From the NCBI GenBank assembly GCA_020349865.1, contig CP070700.1, positions 1,721,300 through 1,728,364 of the forward strand: 7,065 nucleotides of DNA. The letters are read 5' to 3'. The position numbers and the translations under genes were made by a program. This DNA comes from Desulfobacteraceae bacterium. GTDB taxonomy: Bacteria > Desulfobacterota > DSM-4660 > Desulfatiglandales > Desulfatiglandaceae. The notes under the pieces are model-generated. The model was given only the letters and a program-made list of their open reading frames with translations, had not been told where the DNA came from and made no database searches. Positions 5,245 to 7,065 of the stretch are shown here, piece by piece; positions within the stretch are counted from its first letter, which is position 1; every line of letters starts with the position of its first letter.

Positions 5245-5517
5245 TTATTGAACTCGTTTCTTGAGTGGTTTCCCGGGAGTGAACTTGACATTCTTAGAGG
5301 CTGGAATCTGAATTTTTTCTCCTGTCCTTGGATTGCGACCCTCCCGTGCCGATCTTTCAACAACCTTGAAGCTCCCGAAACCTAGAAGCGAAACAGAATC
5401 GCCATTCTCCAAAGCAGACGAAATACCCTCAATGACAGCATCAACCGTTTGACCTGCAGTTTTTTGGGTAATACCTGCTTCGTCTGAAACAAGCCTTGCT
5501 AAATCTTCCTTTTTCAT
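5245..5517 (-). CDS. hup: HU family nucleoid DNA-binding protein
   Basis: A 90-residue HU protein that bends DNA and compacts the nucleoid as a dimer. The N-terminal helices (about 3-38) form the dimer core; then come GFGSF (46-50), the DNA-binding beta-arm with R-x-GRNPRTGE (about 58-67) holding the intercalating Pro63, IPASK (71-75) and FTPGK (79-83). Length and motifs are complete, with no IHF-type insertion, so HU rather than IhfA/IhfB. The ATG at 5517-5515 has GGAGG eight bases upstream. It lies about 100 bases downstream of rpsU on the same strand; between them GAGC/GCTC followed by TTTTT is at best a weak terminator, so partial co-transcription with dksA-rpsU is possible. The AKK-peptide gene converges from the other side. 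No good terminator directly follows the gene. Confidence 0.96.
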   Translation of the reverse strand: MKKEDLARLVSDEAGITQKTAGQTVDAVIEGISSALENGDSVSLLGFGSFKVVERSAREGRNPRTGEKIQIPASKNVKFTPGKPLKKRVQ

Positions 5518-5618
5518 TCTCTTCTCCTCCTATAGACTTTGTCTGAATTGTATGAAGAATCTAACAAAAAGAGCAGACCCGCCATAACAGCCGAGCTCAA
5601 GACATTAGAATAATAGAA

Positions 5619-5840
5619 CTATTCCCTGGAGTGCCTTGAGCTTTTCAACCGGTTTATTCGCCACCTCCTTTCACTCTCACGACGTTTCCGACGGCGGCAT
5701 TCACTGGGTTTTTCATAGCTCCGCTTCGCTTTTAGTTGTCGGAAAAGGCCATCATTCTGCAACTTCTTTTTCAGCACTCTCATGGCCTGCTCAACGTCAT
5801 TGTGAAAGACTGTAACCTCTAAGCCACTAAACTCTCTCAA
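5619..5840 (-). CDS. rpsU: 30S ribosomal protein bS21, TTG start
   Basis: bS21 of the small ribosomal subunit, which acts near the anti-Shine-Dalgarno end of 16S rRNA during initiation. Residues 7-60 follow the family: LEVTVFHNDVEQAMRVLKKK, then LFRQLKAKRSYEKPSECRRR and a run of Arg. The full 73 residues exceed the usual 58-71, owing to six extra residues at the N-terminus and a basic tail. Start: no ATG or GTG lies near the family's start point, and the only usable codon is TTG at 5840-5838, preceded by GGGGAGGAGGGG at 5860-5849. That binding site and the first codons lie inside the last codons of dksA; the genes overlap by 14 bases (5827-5840), which implies translational coupling. The TTG start together with a very strong Shine-Dalgarno may set bS21 output. 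Confidence 0.93.
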   Translation of the reverse strand: MREFSGLEVTVFHNDVEQAMRVLKKKLQNDGLFRQLKAKRSYEKPSECRRRKRRESERRWRINRLKSSRHSRE

Positions 5841-6222
5841 ATCGATCTCCCCTCCTCCCCGATTCCCTGATTTTCTCTACGATTTCTTCCTTTTCCTTAC
5901 ATTTAATGCACAAGGTGGCTACAGGTCGGGCCTTCAATCTACCTTCGGAAATCTCCTCATCGCATTCCTCACATATGCCGAAGGTTCCGTCTTCCAGTTT
6001 ATTTAAAGCATGCTCGATTTTTCTTATCAGGACACCATCCCTTTCTTTAATCCGGAAGGCAAAACTTGTTTGAGACTCTGTAGATGCCCGGTCAATGGGA
6101 TCAGGAGATTGATCTGCAGAGGTTGTTATGCCAGCGGCAATCCCGTTCGTTGCTGCCAAGACCTCACCTAATCTTTGACGGAGCAGCTTCTTATAGGACT
6201 CTTTCTTCTCGTTACTCAACAT
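5827..6222 (-). CDS. dksA: DksA/TraR family RNA polymerase-binding regulator
   Basis: DksA binds the secondary channel of RNA polymerase and, with ppGpp, tunes initiation at rRNA and amino-acid promoters. The 131 residues form a full DksA, slightly shorter than the 151 of E. coli: a coiled coil (about 5-80) with tip DPIDRA at 41-46, matching the functional E. coli tip (Asp71, Asp74, Ala76) at Asp41, Asp44 and Ala46; then a zinc finger with C84-x2-C87 and C105-x2-C108, and a final helix. Full coiled coil and tip separate it from the short TraR type. Met1 is the only Met and no start codon lies upstream before the in-frame TAA at 6306-6304, so the start is firm, although the ribosome binding site is poor (GGGCC). 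It leads an apparent dksA-rpsU-hup unit. A TATAGA about 40-50 bases upstream is a weak -10 candidate. Confidence 0.95.
   Translation of the reverse strand: MLSNEKKESYKKLLRQRLGEVLAATNGIAAGITTSADQSPDPIDRASTESQTSFAFRIKERDGVLIRKIEHALNKLEDGTFGICEECDEEISEGRLKARPVATLCIKCKEKEEIVEKIRESGRRGDRFERV
5849..5860 (-). promoter_or_regulatory. Extended purine-rich ribosome binding site of rpsU inside dksA
   Basis: GGGGAGGAGGGG on the minus strand gives two overlapping GGAGG cores; the nearer ends 10 bases before the TTG start. The same bases encode Gly-Arg-Arg-Gly (122-125) near the DksA C-terminus, so the DksA tail is partly shaped by this site. Confidence 0.75.
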
Positions 6223-6665
6223 GGCAGGCCCGAAACTACAAGCCCCTGGGAAACGGACTTGTCTATAATCTTCAAAGGCATTATCAACAGAAAAGTGGGA
6301 GTTTTATTGTGCGACGAAGTCTTCTACGCCACGTTGCTTAGAAAAGTCAAGCGCAAAGCCTGGGACACGAAAAAGCATGTCGGCAAAACCGAGTAAAAGA
6401 CGAGTGATTATTAGGAAAGCCCAAGAAAGTCCTGGAAGAACACAATTGAAACGGCGTGGCCACAATATGTGACGATTGGAGCCCACGGTCGAAAATCAAA
6501 GCTCTCTTTACAGTCGTTTCAACCGCAATATCGAAACTGGAGAGGGACTTCAACCGAAATCAAATTGGTGGCTCCTCAACTCAAGCTATCTTTACATTAT
6601 CTCTAATATTGGAGGACGGAAATTTCTAGAAGGTACTTCCCAATATCTTTATTTTTGGAAATGTC

Positions 6666-6723
6666 AAGATTACAGGTTCATATTATAAGATTCTCGGGTT
6701 GGAAAGAATTGAACAATATGGCA
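6666..6723 (+). repeat. Dispersed repeat, degenerate copy 3
   Basis: Same order of blocks as copies 1 and 2: CAGGTTCATATTATAAGATT, then a diverged middle, then AATATGGCA; two bases shorter. The 15-mer TCATATTATAAGATT is identical to copy 1, and the TAA sits at the same place (6686-6688). The middle is too diverged for this copy to be certain on its own. Confidence 0.45.
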
Positions 6724-6730
6724 GAATCTT
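6687..6730. repeat. Inverted repeat AAGATTCT / AGAATCTT within repeat copy 3
   Basis: Perfect 8-base arms at 6687-6694 and 6723-6730, separated by 28 bases. Copy 2 also has 8-base arms placed around its ATGGC block, so secondary structure at this end may be a property of the repeat family, although the arm sequences differ. Confidence 0.4.
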
Positions 6731-6867
6731 GAGTCGTGCGAACTCACTTCTAAATCGCCCAAGTCTACCAGCCTATTGGTAAAAGCCAACATTCAGGGGA
6801 AACTTACCCAAGATTATAGAGATAGCAGGCAACTCCCAACCGGAAATTGTAGTATCTATTAAGCGGC

Positions 6868-7065
6868 CTAAAAGACAAAACCTATCTGTCCACCGATTCT
6901 CCAGTTATTGAAGTCGTAATGAAAACGTCTGAGTTCTTCAGTTATTTGGTACTTCCCATGGACACCAAAGAAAAGCGGGTCAAGTCTATAACTCAAGTCT
7001 AGGAAGAATTGTCCACCTAAAAGCCAATTATCTTCACTACCGACGGAAGCACCCATTAGAGACAC
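6868..7065 (-). CDS. C-terminal end of an outer-membrane beta-barrel protein (partial)
   Basis: Sixty-five residues remain; the frame continues past the right edge, so the GTG at 7065-7063 is most likely an internal Val codon. The residues alternate polar and hydrophobic/aromatic as in transmembrane beta-strands (for example GGQFFLDLSYRL, then FFGVHGKYQI). The chain ends in WRIGGQIGFVF, with a terminal Phe and alternating hydrophobics: the C-terminal signal read by the BAM complex when it inserts barrels into the outer membrane. The exact family cannot be told from this end. It is on the same strand as dksA but 645 bases upstream of it, so it is a separate unit. Confidence 0.7.
   Translation of the reverse strand: MSLMGASVGSEDNWLLGGQFFLDLSYRLDPLFFGVHGKYQITEELRRFHYDFNNWRIGGQIGFVF

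Larger units (their letters stand above)
6223..6867. other. Intergenic stretch of 645 bases upstream of dksA
   Basis: Must hold the dksA promoter, but no consensus -35/-10 pair was found. It contains the degenerate third repeat copy (6666-6723) with an 8-bp inverted repeat. Short frames have no ribosome binding sites: a basic 31-codon frame at 6377-6472 (+), a hydrophobic frame at 6304-6486 (-) and 6476-6688 (+), whose end falls on the TAA inside repeat copy 3. They may be relics of decayed genes or chance. No terminator was seen after the beta-barrel gene. Confidence 0.5.

Noticed and set aside
6377..6472. Basic 31-codon frame starting MSAKPSKRR
   Set aside because: No ribosome binding site, no terminator, overlaps another equally weak frame; composition alone is not enough.

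Overview
The window looks like chromosomal DNA of a Gram-negative bacterium, probably of the deltaproteobacterial / Desulfobacterota type. The Gram-negative call rests on the C-terminus of an apparent outer-membrane beta-barrel at the right edge and on a DksA with a complete zinc finger. The finer placement is inference from the mix of a small AKK-rich basic protein, a bS21 with a long basic tail and a DksA-HU neighbourhood; no 16S or other phylogenetic marker is present. Gene density is low: five stretches of roughly 450 to 650 bases carry no convincing full-length gene.

Layout. 1-540 (+): the 3' part of an OppF/DppF-type peptide ABC transporter ATPase. 541-989: remnant-like DNA with an interrupted cysteine-rich reading frame and, on the other strand, a possible 29-residue membrane microprotein with a good ribosome binding site. 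990-1259 (-): an 89-residue zinc-ribbon protein with two membrane helices. 1832-2530 (-): a ClpP-fold serine protease fused to an N-terminal membrane anchor. 3063-4268 (+): a 401-residue orphan protein whose middle and C-terminal half resembles, at motif level, a divergent RelA/SpoT nucleotidyltransferase. 4878-4970 (+): a 30-residue lysine-rich histone-H1-like peptide that the usual ORF length cut-off misses. 4994-5050: a strong nested hairpin terminator. Then, all on the minus strand, hup (5245-5517), rpsU (5619-5840) and dksA (5827-6222), transcribed in the order dksA-rpsU-hup. 6868-7065 (-): the C-terminal end of a beta-barrel protein.

How the genes fit together. dksA, rpsU and hup form a growth-control / translation / nucleoid cluster: dksA and rpsU overlap by 14 bases and are probably translationally coupled, and hup follows after about 100 bases. 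The AKK peptide is convergent with hup, so two nucleoid-type basic proteins face each other across the hairpin. The RelA/SpoT-like and membrane ClpP-like genes are divergent orphans separated by 532 bases; nothing here proves that they act together.

The gene-poor DNA carries a dispersed repeat of about 60 bp (678-738, 1594-1654, degenerate 6666-6723). The most unusual items are the membrane ClpP-like protease with Glu at the catalytic Asp position, the divergent RelA/SpoT-like protein, the AKK micro-histone and the dispersed repeat. No CRISPR array, tRNA, rRNA, transposase or integrase was seen.
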